Assembly: GCA_964537685.1 (NCBI GenBank)
Contig: CAZICM010000021.1
Span: 1-64,000, forward strand
DNA from: CAZICM01 sp964537685
Lineage (GTDB): Bacteria; Myxococcota_A; Polyangia; Polyangiales; Polyangiaceae
Reading direction: 5' to 3'
DNA length: 64,000 nt
Shown here: positions 8,692-18,271 of the stretch, in pieces
Numbering within the stretch: position 1 is the stretch's first letter
Layout: each line of letters opens with the position of its first letter
Made by a program: the position numbers and the translations under genes
The notes under the pieces: model-generated
Told to the model about the DNA's origin: nothing
Seen by the model: the letters and a program-made list of their open reading frames with translations, nothing else
Database searches by the model: none

Positions 8692-9642
8692 ATGAAAATG
8701 CCCAGCGCTTTCAGGATAACACGAATTGGGTTCATATTGGTCTTGGTCGGAGCAGGCATTGCACCTTCCCACCATGCTCAAGCCGAGGATACCAAGCCGA
8801 TAGCAGCCAATCAATCTCCCCCTTCCAATTCCGCCAATGAAGCCACTCCTCCCAGCAGTACCGCGGCAGCGTCAGCCCCGCCTGAACAGGCGCAAGAAGT
8901 AGCCTTACTGTCAGAGCGCGGATTTCCGATTGTGGGCGCGCAGAAGACCACCTCAGGGGAATGGATTTACCCGGCACCTGACTGCCAGGGAGGCAAGGGA
9001 ACAGTACCGATTCCCACCTGGCTTACACGGGTTACGTTTTACGCCGCGCTCTGCGTACACGGCCTCAAGAAAAAAAAGCTTACGGTTGAAATAGGCACAA
9101 ACCTGATGTCCTATGCGGACAAAGATAACGGAGACGCTGCAAGAAAGTATCAGGTGTACTATTCCCTGCAGCGGATTGAAATTGCCCCTAACGCGAAACA
9201 GGTCGTATGGGCAATGTGCGGAGGAGGCGGCGAATGGCTGGATAATGGCTCGCGCGTTATGCCCGGCACCCGGCTTCCCAAGCATATCACTGACAAGCTC
9301 GAGCAACAGCTTGATATCATCCAGCGGATCGAGGAAGAGTGGACCGGCAACAAAAATCTGCTGAGAACCCTTGAAAAAATCGAGAACAATAAAACATCTC
9401 AAAACAGCTTGTTTTTGAGGTCAAAGATAAAAGAGCTCGATATGGCCCTAACGGACACCGCGGGCCTGCTGCGGGATACCCTTATCAACGAAAACCGCAT
9501 TCTCCTCAAGCAGTCAAATGCTATGGCGAACATATCAAAACCGACTCAGCCTTATCCAGTTCCCCGCACCGACCCCAATCCAGCGCCAACCGTTGGCACC
9601 CGAAAAAAAACACAAAAAGAATGGCTTGATGACAAACCGTAG
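8692..9642 (+). CDS. exported coiled-coil protein of unknown function
   Basis: A 316-residue protein with a signal peptide (basic start, hydrophobic IGFILVLVGAGIA, AQA-E cleavage near residue 31) and a Ser/Ala/Pro-rich linker. A middle region with several Cys follows (PDCQGGKG, YAALCVHG, WAMCGGGGEW). A charged helical segment from about residue 198 to 270 (DKLEQQLDIIQRIEEEW) is likely coiled coil. The tail is Pro-rich. No known domain was recognised. It lies 7 bases after the LysM gene and 8 bases before the second kinase, which supports a common periplasmic role in that cassette. Confidence 0.75.
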   Translation: MKMPSAFRITRIGFILVLVGAGIAPSHHAQAEDTKPIAANQSPPSNSANEATPPSSTAAASAPPEQAQEVALLSERGFPIVGAQKTTSGEWIYPAPDCQGGKGTVPIPTWLTRVTFYAALCVHGLKKKKLTVEIGTNLMSYADKDNGDAARKYQVYYSLQRIEIAPNAKQVVWAMCGGGGEWLDNGSRVMPGTRLPKHITDKLEQQLDIIQRIEEEWTGNKNLLRTLEKIENNKTSQNSLFLRSKIKELDMALTDTAGLLRDTLINENRILLKQSNAMANISKPTQPYPVPRTDPNPAPTVGTRKKTQKEWLDDKP

Positions 9643-9650
9643 GGCGTGTT

Positions 9651-10844
9651 ATGACACCAAACCAGAAGAAGACAAAAACAGATCCGAGCCTCCATTCGAT
9701 CGAGATTTCAAACCCGTTTGATACGCATAGTCAAATCCGGGCCGACGAAAACCTAAAAGAAAACTCCACAGGCACGCTTTGCTCTCCTCCCAGCGAAGCC
9801 TTCCTGCTCGTCAAAAAAGTGCCTAAACCACCGGCAAAAATCCCCGATCCCCGGGCGCCTTTTACCATCGATCCAGCCCCGGGACTCATTATCGCATCCA
9901 AATACCATCTCGAATATGCCATTGGCAGCGGCGGAATGGGCACGATCTGGGCCGCCCGTCATATCGAGCTTGACTCACCCGTTGCTATCAAGCTCATGTC
10001 TTCGGCCTATGCCTCCTCTCAGTCCGAACGCAACCGCTTTAAAAGAGAAGCCCGCGCAGCCGCTCAGTTGCGCAGCCGCCATGTCGTCGCCGTCCTCGAT
10101 TTTGGTATCGACCGCGAAACCCCGTATATCGTTATGGAAAAACTCGATGGCGAAGACCTGAGCAGCCGCCTGGAGCAATGCGGCTCGATGCCTGTTCAGC
10201 AGGCCGCTGGACTGTCAACCCCAATCGCATCTGCGCTCGAACTGGCCCACGCAAAAGGTATTATTCATAGAGACTTAAAACCGGAAAACATCTTCCTTGC
10301 AAAAGTCCCCGGCGAACGCAATGAAGTCCTAAAGGTTTTGGACTTCGGCCTTTCTAAAGAACTCAAACCCAGCTTTGACTATGACCGGACATCCACTGGA
10401 GTCACAATGGGTACTCCGGCCTATATGAGCCCCGAGCAAATTGAGGATGCAGGAAAAGTCGATCACCGTACCGATCTATGGTCGCTGGCGGTGATTCTCT
10501 TTAAATTGCTAACAGGCCGCCCTCCATTCACTGGCTCAGAAGCAATGAAGATTATGGTCGCTGTTCTCGAAGATCCTATCCCCAAGCCCTCTTCATTTGC
10601 ACCTTATCTCGATCCGCAAATCGACCGGTTTTTTGAGCGCGCCCTTCAGCGGAATCCAGCCCACAGGTTTCAATCCGCTCAAGAAATGGACGCGGCCTTT
10701 CAGAAAGTAGCCTCCCGCTGTGCTGTACCTCCTTATGCTCATCCGGCAGAACCAAAAAGCGGGAAGGCTATGGAGCTTTCCTCCTCCGATTTTATTGCCA
10801 TCGATATCTCGGAAGTTACCGACTGGTCCGCCAAGCCCAAATAG
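9651..10844 (+). CDS. soluble Ser/Thr protein kinase
   Basis: A 397-residue Hanks-type kinase with domain at ~84-350: GSGGMG (92-97), Lys114 in VAIKL, HRDLKPEN (206-213), DFG (231-233) and GTPAYMSPEQ. A disordered N-terminal ~75 residues precedes it. No transmembrane segment follows the kinase, unlike the first kinase of the cassette, so it should act in the cytoplasm, possibly downstream of the membrane kinase. All standard catalytic residues are present. It is the last gene of the four-gene run; 129 bases separate it from the next gene. Confidence 0.9.
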   Translation: MTPNQKKTKTDPSLHSIEISNPFDTHSQIRADENLKENSTGTLCSPPSEAFLLVKKVPKPPAKIPDPRAPFTIDPAPGLIIASKYHLEYAIGSGGMGTIWAARHIELDSPVAIKLMSSAYASSQSERNRFKREARAAAQLRSRHVVAVLDFGIDRETPYIVMEKLDGEDLSSRLEQCGSMPVQQAAGLSTPIASALELAHAKGIIHRDLKPENIFLAKVPGERNEVLKVLDFGLSKELKPSFDYDRTSTGVTMGTPAYMSPEQIEDAGKVDHRTDLWSLAVILFKLLTGRPPFTGSEAMKIMVAVLEDPIPKPSSFAPYLDPQIDRFFERALQRNPAHRFQSAQEMDAAFQKVASRCAVPPYAHPAEPKSGKAMELSSSDFIAIDISEVTDWSAKPK

Positions 10845-10957
10845 ATTATCCACCGGCATGTACGAATTCTCCTATCGGCTTTCTCCACGATTCCATCCGC
10901 TCTCTGTCCCAGCCGCCAATTCACCTCTGTCCCTCCCCTTTCTCAACAAACGTGCTC

Positions 10958-10963
10958 TATACT
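10958..10963 (+). promoter_or_regulatory. candidate -10 element, near-leaderless start
   Basis: TATACT lies 10 bases before the ATG of the MocR-type gene, so transcription would begin within a few bases of the start codon. No Shine-Dalgarno sequence is visible, consistent with a leaderless or very short leader mRNA. No good -35 box was found. Confidence 0.35.
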
Positions 10964-10973
10964 CCCCTTCACC

Positions 10974-12425
10974 ATGGCTCGACCCCCTTATGTAAGCATT
11001 CATATACGCTCCCCCAAAGGCTCCGACCGCCGTGTCGGTGCCCGCGATATTGTCGACTCCATCGCCGGCGAAATCGAAGCCGGCCGATTGGCTCAAGGAC
11101 TTCGCCTGCCTCCCGTGCGCGTCCTCGAACTGCAGCTCGGCATATCCAAAAATACCGTCCAGGCCGCGTATGATGAACTCGTCGCCCGCGGCTTGCTCGA
11201 AAGCCGCATCCGCGAAGGGGTTTTCGTCGCCTCTTCCAATGCGCCTTATACCGATATCACGCCCATCGGTGCGACACCCGCCGCGTTTCTGCCCACACCC
11301 GTCGCCAGGGCCACGTCCACCAAACCCGATATCATTCAATTGAGCGCCGTTTTTATCGACCCGGATCTGCTGCCTATCGATAAATTAAATGAATGCTTTC
11401 GTTCCGTGCTGAATTCCCCAGGGCTTAAGCCTTTTTACGATCCCCAGGGCTATGCTCCCCTCCGCGAGCTCATCGCGTCACGCCTCAATGCAAGAGGTAT
11501 GGAAGCGCATCCCGACGATATCATTGTTACAACAGGCTCCCAGCAAGGTATCGATATCGTAACCCGGGCGCTCAAGCGCAAGCATATCGCCACCGAAAAT
11601 CCTGTTTACTCCCATGCGAAATCGCTGTTTGAATCCTTTGGCGCCAAGCTGACCGGCTTAACCCTAAGCCCGTTTGAACCGGTAGATCTCGATGCATGGG
11701 CCAATACCCTAAAGACAGATGAAGTATCGCTTCTGTATGCGATTACAAGCTATCAAAACCCAACCGGCCACTCGTATTCAACCTATGAGCTCGTTCAATT
11801 GCTGGAACTCTCCCAGCACCTTGAATTTGCCCTAATGGAAGACGATTGGGGCTCCGATATGCTTTCCGGAAGCGAATACAGGCCAACCCTAAGAGCGCTG
11901 GGCGGCAGCAATATCCTCTATCTAAACAGCTTCACCAAAAAGCTATTGCCTTCGCTGCGGCTGGGCTTTTTGGTCGGCAACGCCGAAAACCGCGAGACGC
12001 TGATCGCCAACAAACGCGTGGCCACCCTGGCCAATACATCAATCACCGAAGTTGCGCTGCACGAATTCTTGGATAGAGGCTATTACGATACCCACTTACA
12101 AAAACTTCAGGCCGCCCTCGATATCCGGTATCATGCCGCGCTCGATGCCGCCCGCGAAATTCTGCCTGAATATGTGCGGTTTAGCTTTCCAGGCGGCGGG
12201 CCTACCCTTTGGCTCGAGTTTCCCAAAGATATCGATCTGCATTGGCTCCGTTCCAGTATGCTGGCCAAAGGTGTGCTGTTTGAAAATTCAGAATCACATT
12301 TCTATGGCAAACCTCATTTGCATGGTTTTCGTATGGGCTATGCCTTTCTACCCGAAAAAACCTTGCGTGAGGCCCTATCCAGACTCGCCGAATCCCTGGC
12401 CGAACTCGCTCCTGCTGCCTCCTAA
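10974..12425 (+). CDS. MocR/PdxR-type transcriptional regulator (GntR wHTH fused to aminotransferase-like domain)
   Basis: A 483-residue protein. Residues ~22-92 are a GntR-like winged helix (IAGEIEAGRLAQGLRLPPVRVLELQLGIS, YDELVARGLLES). From ~115 on there is a fold-type-I PLP aminotransferase-like domain with YQNPTG, EDDWGSD and the expected PLP-lysine region SFTKKLLPSLRLG. MocR proteins usually control neighbouring metabolic genes in response to PLP, GABA or amino compounds. No obvious target gene adjoins it here, and the flanking genes are kinases and exported proteins, so the regulon is open. Confidence 0.88.
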   Translation: MARPPYVSIHIRSPKGSDRRVGARDIVDSIAGEIEAGRLAQGLRLPPVRVLELQLGISKNTVQAAYDELVARGLLESRIREGVFVASSNAPYTDITPIGATPAAFLPTPVARATSTKPDIIQLSAVFIDPDLLPIDKLNECFRSVLNSPGLKPFYDPQGYAPLRELIASRLNARGMEAHPDDIIVTTGSQQGIDIVTRALKRKHIATENPVYSHAKSLFESFGAKLTGLTLSPFEPVDLDAWANTLKTDEVSLLYAITSYQNPTGHSYSTYELVQLLELSQHLEFALMEDDWGSDMLSGSEYRPTLRALGGSNILYLNSFTKKLLPSLRLGFLVGNAENRETLIANKRVATLANTSITEVALHEFLDRGYYDTHLQKLQAALDIRYHAALDAAREILPEYVRFSFPGGGPTLWLEFPKDIDLHWLRSSMLAKGVLFENSESHFYGKPHLHGFRMGYAFLPEKTLREALSRLAESLAELAPAAS

Positions 12426-12478
12426 TGAACTGCCTACCCAAACAGGCACCTGCCGCCTGCTCCACCCATCACTTTCGT

Positions 12479-12508
12479 TTTGACTCCATATAAAAACGTA
12501 TTGTTTAT
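12479..12508 (+). promoter_or_regulatory. candidate sigma-70-like promoter
   Basis: TTGACT at 12479-12484 is followed after 18 bases by TTTATT (12503-12508) in an AT-rich stretch 28 bases before the ATG of the TPR/PEGA-like gene. It is the most AT-rich part of the 111-base intergenic region and would drive the three-gene kinase operon. Confidence 0.4.
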
Positions 12509-12536
12509 TTAATATTCGCGCGGTATTTCTATTCAT

Positions 12537-13592
12537 ATGCACAACCTCCGCGCGCCTCTTCCCCGCTTTTGCCCAAAGCCCCGTTGCGCTGCGGCCCTAT
12601 TTGTGTCGCTGCCCCTATTATTGGCTTCGCCTGCAGCGCAGGCCGACGAAACAGCAGCCGCTCAAGCGCAACCGGCACTCGAAGGCAAGGAGCGCGAAGA
12701 GGCTTTAGCCACCGAATTATTTAATGCGGCCCGCGAACTCATGAGCCAAGAGCGCTACGGCGATGCATGCCCAAAACTCATCGAGAGCGCGAAGCTTTTG
12801 CCCAAAGTGGGCACCTTCGGAAAGCTTGCCGAATGCGAGGAAAAACTAGGGCAATTGGTGTCGGCCCGGGCTCGCTGGCTGATGGCCAAGCATCTGGCCG
12901 AGGCTCAAAAGGATGAGCGATTGGCGATTGTTCAATCGGAGCTCGCCCGCGTGGACGCGCTGGTGCCCAAGCTGTCGCTTGCGCTCTCAAAGCCTTTGCC
13001 CGCAGGGTTTTTGATTCGTATCGACGGGGTTGAAATTGGAGGCGCCGCGGCCGACATTCCCATTCCGCTCGACCCGGGCAAGCACGCCGTTGTGATTAGC
13101 GCGCCGGATAAAAAGCCTTGGACGGCCGATATTTCATTAAAGGCGGATGGCTCGCTTACGGTGCTTTCCGTCCCTGTTTTGGAGAGCGCGCAAGCTGCAG
13201 CGGCTTCACCCGCACCCGCGATGATGGTGAATGCGCCTTCATCTCCATGGCGTTATGTGGGCTTTGGCGCTGCGGGCCTTGGAGGCGTTGGAATCGCGCT
13301 GGGCGCTTTTTTTGGCGGGCGCGCGATATCCAAGCTTGACGAGTCCAATCGATTGGGATGTGCCAATAATCAATGCAGCCCAGTCGCCGCGGAAATACGC
13401 GATGAGGCGCGGGCGGCTGGCAATGCATCCACGGCTTTCTTTATTGCCGGAGGGCTTCTGTTTGCGGGGGGACTCACGTTGGCCGCCTTCGCTCCTTCAA
13501 CAACGCAGGCCGCAATCACGGAACAGAAGATTTCTCAAACCAAAATCGTGGCAGGGCTCACGGGGATTTCAATTCAAGGAAATTGGCAATGA
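12537..13592 (+). CDS. exported TPR/PEGA-like protein with C-terminal membrane hairpin
   Basis: A 351-residue protein. The N-terminal signal sequence ends at AQA-D near residue 33. A TPR-like helical region follows (TELFNAARELMSQERYGDACPKLIES, GTFGKLAECEEKLGQL). Next is a PEGA-like beta segment (GFLIRIDGVEIGG ... IPLDPGKHAVVISA), an Ala/Pro linker and two hydrophobic segments (YVGFGAAGLGGVGIALGAFF and FFIAGGLLFAGGLTLAAFA). This architecture is common and uncharacterised in Myxococcota. A paralogue lies at 48591-49610, also beside a Ser/Thr kinase. It overlaps the next gene by 4 bases, so it is part of a three-gene operon with a kinase. Confidence 0.8.
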   Translation: MHNLRAPLPRFCPKPRCAAALFVSLPLLLASPAAQADETAAAQAQPALEGKEREEALATELFNAARELMSQERYGDACPKLIESAKLLPKVGTFGKLAECEEKLGQLVSARARWLMAKHLAEAQKDERLAIVQSELARVDALVPKLSLALSKPLPAGFLIRIDGVEIGGAAADIPIPLDPGKHAVVISAPDKKPWTADISLKADGSLTVLSVPVLESAQAAAASPAPAMMVNAPSSPWRYVGFGAAGLGGVGIALGAFFGGRAISKLDESNRLGCANNQCSPVAAEIRDEARAAGNASTAFFIAGGLLFAGGLTLAAFAPSTTQAAITEQKISQTKIVAGLTGISIQGNWQ

Positions 13593-14221
13593 AATCGATT
13601 TATTATTTCTCATTGGCGCTCTGTTTGGCAAACACAGGATTGGGTTGCAATTTTATCATTGATGCCGATACACCCGCCGTGAATAGCGCGGGGAGCGACG
13701 CGGACGGTGAAGAGGGGGCAGAGCCAACTCCTTTGTGTGGCAATGGAGTGCTCGATGTTGGAGAGGCATGCGATGATGGCAATACATCCGAAGGAGATGG
13801 TTGTCATAATTGTGCAATTGATTGCGGAAATGGGCTTGCGGGCGAATTTAAGGATTTAATAACGAAGCATTGTTTTTTGCTTGTGGAGACACCCGCGGCA
13901 AGCTGGGCAGAAGCTCAGGCTCAATGCGAGCAGTGGAATGGAACGCTGGCGGTGCCGACAACACTCGATGAATTTGGTTTTATACAAAATCGTATTCGGA
14001 CAGATACATGGATAGGCGGTCACCGGCTGCAAGCGGGCGTCGCTGCCTATGAATGGGTGACAGGCGAGCCTTTTGAAATGTTTTGGCAAACAGGACAGAT
14101 CGATCCTTCGGAGTTGCTTGACACATGGCTGCCCTGCCTACTCATCGACGGCGACTATTTAAAGGTCGCCAGCGCCGAATGCGCAGAACCCAAAGCTTTT
14201 GTATGTGAGAGGAACGAGTGA
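13589..14221 (+). CDS. C-type lectin-like lipoprotein with myxobacterial Cys-rich repeat
   Basis: ATG at 13589 overlaps the upstream stop (ATGA) and was preferred to TTG at 13583. The signal peptide ends in a lipobox-like LANTGLGC, so it is probably an outer-surface lipoprotein. Residues ~50-75 carry the myxococcus Cys-rich repeat (CGNGVLDVGEACDDGN). From ~90 on, the order C-F, W-A-Q-C, G-G-H, W-V-T-G-E-P, C matches a C-type-lectin-like fold (WAEAQAQCEQWNGTLAVP ... FVCE). CTL folds bind glycans or proteins; the ligand is unknown. It is encoded between an exported TPR/PEGA-like protein and a membrane kinase. Confidence 0.8.
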   Translation: MKSIYYFSLALCLANTGLGCNFIIDADTPAVNSAGSDADGEEGAEPTPLCGNGVLDVGEACDDGNTSEGDGCHNCAIDCGNGLAGEFKDLITKHCFLLVETPAASWAEAQAQCEQWNGTLAVPTTLDEFGFIQNRIRTDTWIGGHRLQAGVAAYEWVTGEPFEMFWQTGQIDPSELLDTWLPCLLIDGDYLKVASAECAEPKAFVCERNE

Positions 14222-15588
14222 GCGAGCCGGAAGATCTCTCCTCGGTGCATTTGCGAAGAGCGCGGAGCCGCCTGGGCCAGACGTTGCGGGGCAAATACAC
14301 GCTGCTGGAACTGCTTGGCATGGGCGGGATGTGCGCGGTGTACAAGGCGGTGCACCGCAATGGCCATAAAGTCGCGCTGAAGATGCTGCATTTAGAGCTT
14401 TCGCTCGATGTGGATGCGCGCAAGCGTTTTTTGAAAGAAGGCTACGCGGCCAACAATGTCGATCATCCGGCGGTGGTGCGGGTCACCGATGACGATGTGG
14501 CGGAAGACGGCTCGGTCTTTGTGGTGATGGAGCTTTTGGAGGGCGAAACGCTCGAGACATTGGCCGAAAAAGGCGGAGGACAACTGCCTCATTTCATGGT
14601 GATGAATGCGGCGCATCAGCTTCTGGATGCGCTTGCGGCGGCCGAGGAAAAAGGCGTATTGCACCGCGATATCAAGCCCGCGAATTTATTTTGGACGAGC
14701 GATGGAACGCTGAAGCTATTGGATTTTGGCATTGCGCGGATGACGAACGACACAGGCACGGCGACAGCCTCGGGCCGGGTATTTGGAACGCCGGCGTTTA
14801 TGTCGCCCGAGCAGGCCATGGGAAAACGCTCGGATGTCGATCACCGCTCGGATTTATGGGCGGTGGGCGCGACGATGTTCACGCTGCTCACAGGACGCTT
14901 TGTGCATGAAGCGGAAACGGCGATGCAGCAGATGCTGCATACGGCCTCGAGGGCGGCTCCGCGTTTGTCCAAAATTGCAAAACATGTCCCGAAGGAGATT
15001 GCGGCCATCGTCGATAAAGCGCTCTCTTTCGATAAAAACGATCGTTATGAAAATGCACGGGCCATGCAGGAAGCGATTGAGCTCGTGTTTCCAAAAATCT
15101 ATGGCTCCCCGCTTCCGCCCCGGAAAAGCGCTGGCCGATTTTCAATTCCAGCACCAATACCATCAAACACTTCATCAATCCCACGAAATTTGTCCGCCGA
15201 TACGCTGGATCAAGCGGCGACGCTTCCGAGGGCGAGCCTTCCCGAGCCCATTCCCTTTTCGGACGGCGGGCGTAAAAAGAAGGCGGCCGCTGTGCTGGGT
15301 GGGCTTGCTGTGCTGGCCATTGTGGCGATTTGGCTTGCGAGCAGAGGCGCGGACTCGAGTTCTGAACATACGGCAACCAGCGCGTCATCCGCATTGCCTC
15401 AGGCGGAAAGCGCGATTGCGGCGGTTCAAACGGCCAGCGCGCCGCTGCCTTCGGTGACAGTAAGCGCGGCGGCGGCGAGCGCTTCGGTCAGCGCGAAAAA
15501 CCAAGGCGTTCCCGCACAGGCAGGCTCTGCAAAACGCGGGCAGCCCGGCAAAAAGCCAAAGGGAAAAGACGCGTTTAATTATCAGTAA
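14218..15588 (+). CDS. membrane Ser/Thr protein kinase
   Basis: A 456-residue protein starting with GTG that overlaps the lectin gene stop (GTGA). The kinase domain spans ~27-295: GMGGM loop (34-38), Lys55 in VALKM, HRDIKPAN (149-156), DFG (169-171) and GTPAFMSPEQ. One membrane segment lies at ~355-377 (AAAVLGGLAVLAIVAIWLA). It is followed by a short Ala/Ser/Pro-rich outer tail without a recognisable sensor, so sensing may be delegated to the co-encoded lectin and TPR/PEGA proteins. The stop lies 4 bases from the stop of convergent mutS. Confidence 0.9.
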   Translation: MSEPEDLSSVHLRRARSRLGQTLRGKYTLLELLGMGGMCAVYKAVHRNGHKVALKMLHLELSLDVDARKRFLKEGYAANNVDHPAVVRVTDDDVAEDGSVFVVMELLEGETLETLAEKGGGQLPHFMVMNAAHQLLDALAAAEEKGVLHRDIKPANLFWTSDGTLKLLDFGIARMTNDTGTATASGRVFGTPAFMSPEQAMGKRSDVDHRSDLWAVGATMFTLLTGRFVHEAETAMQQMLHTASRAAPRLSKIAKHVPKEIAAIVDKALSFDKNDRYENARAMQEAIELVFPKIYGSPLPPRKSAGRFSIPAPIPSNTSSIPRNLSADTLDQAATLPRASLPEPIPFSDGGRKKKAAAVLGGLAVLAIVAIWLASRGADSSSEHTATSASSALPQAESAIAAVQTASAPLPSVTVSAAAASASVSAKNQGVPAQAGSAKRGQPGKKPKGKDAFNYQ

Positions 15589-15592
15589 ACGA

Positions 15593-18271
15593 TCAGGCTG
15601 AACCGGCCATCGCTTTAAGCTTTACAACGAGCGCAAGCGCATCGAGCGGCGCAAGCCTTTCAATGTCGACGGCCCGAAGCGTTGAAAGCACAGGCTGAGC
15701 ATCGATGCCCGGCTTGGGCGGAGGCGCAAACAGATCGAGCTGAGCCTGGCCCGAACGCGAACGCCCCCGCAATGTCGCATGCTTGCCGCTGGGAAGCGCG
15801 GCGCCCGACTCAAGCGTCGAGAGAATCGCCCTCGCCCGGGAGAGCACGGATTCCGGCAAACCGGCGAGCCGCGCAACAGCCGTTCCATAACTCCGGCTTG
15901 CGGGCCCCTTTGCGAGCTGATGAAGAAACACCACATCGTCGCCGTGTTCGCGCGCGGACACCGAATAATTCGCCACACCCTGCGAGGTTTTCGCAAGCTC
16001 GGTCAGCTCGTGATAATGCGTCGCAAACATCGCCCTGCAGCCCACGACATCGGCCAAATGCTCGGCGACTGCCCATGCGATGGCCAAACCATCGTAGGTG
16101 CTCGTGCCACGGCCAATTTCATCGAGAATGACCAGCGATCGTCGCGTCGCCTCGCGGAGAATGGCCGCGGTCTCCCGCATCTCGACCATAAATGTGCTTT
16201 CGCCGCGCGCCACGTTATCGCTCGCGCCGACGCGGGATAGGATTCGATCGACAATGCCTATGTTTGCCGAGCCCGCTGGAACAAAACTGCCCATTTGAGC
16301 AAGCAATACAATCAGCGCGACTTGGCGCATGAGCGTCGACTTGCCTGCCATGTTGGGGCCCGTCACCAGCCATAACCGTTCGCCATTTAAATCGAGTATT
16401 GTATCATTTGGAACGAATTGGCCCGCGGCCGCAAAACGCTCCACCACCGGATGGCGGCCATTGCGAATTTCAATTTCATCGGATTGGCTCACACTGGGGC
16501 GGCAATAATCAAAGCGGTGGGCCACATCGGCCAGCGAAGAAGCCACATCCCAGGTGGCCAGCCTGCGCGACAAAGCCCGGATTCGTTCGGCATTGGATGC
16601 CACAAGCGATATCAAACCCTCGAAGATGGACGTCTCGCGCTCGAGGGCCCGGGCTTCTGCGTGGTCAATGCGATCGGCCAATTGATCGAGCTCATCGTTG
16701 GTGTAGCGTTCACCGCCCGCGACCGTTTGCTTTCGTCTCCATGCCGCGGGCACTTTGGCCAAATGCGACTTGGTAACTTCGATGTACCAGCCAAATACAC
16801 GAGTGTAGCGAATTCGAAGAGATTGGGCGTTGGTCTGGGTGCGAAGGTTCTGCTCGAGCTCCGTCATCATCTGCGCGCCGGTCTTTTGAATGGCCCGAAG
16901 CTCGTCCAGCTCTTTGTCATACCCATCGCGCACAAACGCTCCATCGCGCGCGATGGCAGGAGGTTTTTCAATCAGCGCCGCGGCTAGTTTTTGGGTTACA
17001 TCCGAAACCGTATCGAGGCTCTCACCGCCATTTGAAAGGCCAAAGAGCTCGAGGGCTTGAGGTTCGGGAATCGAGGCGACGGCGGCTATCGCATGAGGCG
17101 CCGCAGCAAGCCCGTCGCGCAGCACGCCCAAATCGCGAGGCGAGGCTTCGCGCAGCACGGCGCGCACGCACAGCCTTTCCAAATCGCTTACCGAGGTCAG
17201 GATAAAACGCAGGTCCGAACGAACCCGCGCATGGGTGACAAACATTTCGATTTCATCGAGCCGGCGGCGGATCGCGCCCACATCCAGGAGCGGCGACAGA
17301 AGGCGCCTCCGAAGCTCGCGCGCGCCCTGAGGTGTTACCGTGGCATCGATAACCGATAGCAATGTGCCTTTTTTCGATCCATCGGAAGCTGTGACCAACT
17401 CAAGGTGAAGCTGCGCCGTTTCGTCAATGCGCAGCATGCCCGAAGGGTCGTAGACGGCCACGCGCCGCACGGGAATGGGCATTCCGGGCGTGCAGTGCTT
17501 TACAAATCGAAGAACGCGCGCCGCTGCTTTCAAAGCCTTTTTGGCATGTGCCCGCTCGGCATCCAGCACGGCTTCGTCGCCCAGCGCCTCCTTGAGCACA
17601 AGAGCAGCTTCTGCATCGTCCATCGCGCTTTCATCGGTGCGGATGGCCGCATTGGGCGCGGACAGGCCAAGCAGCTTGTGAAGTTCGGCGCTTCCCCAGC
17701 ACAGCACTTCCCTGGGTTCGGCCCGGGCGACTTCGGCCAGCAGCGACGCGGAACCGATTACGCTCGCCGCAAACAGCTCGCCCGTCGATAAATCGATCAG
17801 CGCAAAACCAAACGCGTCCGAATCGCCTTCTCCATCGGCTTTGCCATCAACGGCGGCCAAAAAATGATTGGCCCGCGCATCGAGCTGCTCGGTATCCGTC
17901 ACCAGTCCGGGCGTCAGCACCCGGACCACTTGCCTCGGCACAATACCCTTGGTCTTCGAGGGATCGCCCATTTGCTCGCACAGCGCGACCTTGTGCCCAA
18001 GCGCAAGGAGCTTGGCCACATAACCCGCCGCCGCGTGATAAGGCACGCCGGCCATGGGCACCTCATCCGGATCGTTTTTGTTTCTCGAGGTCAGCGCAAG
18101 ATTCAGCGCTTTGGATGCAACAACGGCGTCGTCGTTGAACATCTCATAAAAATCGCCCAGCCGAAAAAACAGAATGGCATCGGGGTGTGCCGCCTTCGCC
18201 TCATCGTATTGGCGCATCACGGGCGAAAGCTTTTTGGTGCGGTTTGGTGAATGCACGGTACTCGAGCGCAT
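15593..18271 (-). CDS. mutS: DNA mismatch repair ATPase MutS
   Basis: A full-length MutS (~892 residues). The mismatch-recognition domain has the FYE motif (LGDFYEMF, ~residues 40-47) that contacts the mispair. It is followed by connector, core and clamp domains and the C-terminal ABC ATPase: Walker A GPNMAGKST (~637), signature region and LDEIGRGTSTYDG, then the FATHYHEL motif. It binds mismatches and recruits MutL; no mutL lies in this window. Start ATG 18271 was preferred over GTG 18280; neither has a strong ribosome site. Upstream is an AT-rich 80-base spacer with T-tracts, probably its promoter. Confidence 0.96.
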   Translation of the reverse strand: MRSSTVHSPNRTKKLSPVMRQYDEAKAAHPDAILFFRLGDFYEMFNDDAVVASKALNLALTSRNKNDPDEVPMAGVPYHAAAGYVAKLLALGHKVALCEQMGDPSKTKGIVPRQVVRVLTPGLVTDTEQLDARANHFLAAVDGKADGEGDSDAFGFALIDLSTGELFAASVIGSASLLAEVARAEPREVLCWGSAELHKLLGLSAPNAAIRTDESAMDDAEAALVLKEALGDEAVLDAERAHAKKALKAAARVLRFVKHCTPGMPIPVRRVAVYDPSGMLRIDETAQLHLELVTASDGSKKGTLLSVIDATVTPQGARELRRRLLSPLLDVGAIRRRLDEIEMFVTHARVRSDLRFILTSVSDLERLCVRAVLREASPRDLGVLRDGLAAAPHAIAAVASIPEPQALELFGLSNGGESLDTVSDVTQKLAAALIEKPPAIARDGAFVRDGYDKELDELRAIQKTGAQMMTELEQNLRTQTNAQSLRIRYTRVFGWYIEVTKSHLAKVPAAWRRKQTVAGGERYTNDELDQLADRIDHAEARALERETSIFEGLISLVASNAERIRALSRRLATWDVASSLADVAHRFDYCRPSVSQSDEIEIRNGRHPVVERFAAAGQFVPNDTILDLNGERLWLVTGPNMAGKSTLMRQVALIVLLAQMGSFVPAGSANIGIVDRILSRVGASDNVARGESTFMVEMRETAAILREATRRSLVILDEIGRGTSTYDGLAIAWAVAEHLADVVGCRAMFATHYHELTELAKTSQGVANYSVSAREHGDDVVFLHQLAKGPASRSYGTAVARLAGLPESVLSRARAILSTLESGAALPSGKHATLRGRSRSGQAQLDLFAPPPKPGIDAQPVLSTLRAVDIERLAPLDALALVVKLKAMAGSA

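Noticed and set aside
12443..12459. CAGGC...GCCTG hairpin after the MocR gene as a terminator
   Set aside because: The stem is only five bases and no T-run follows directly.
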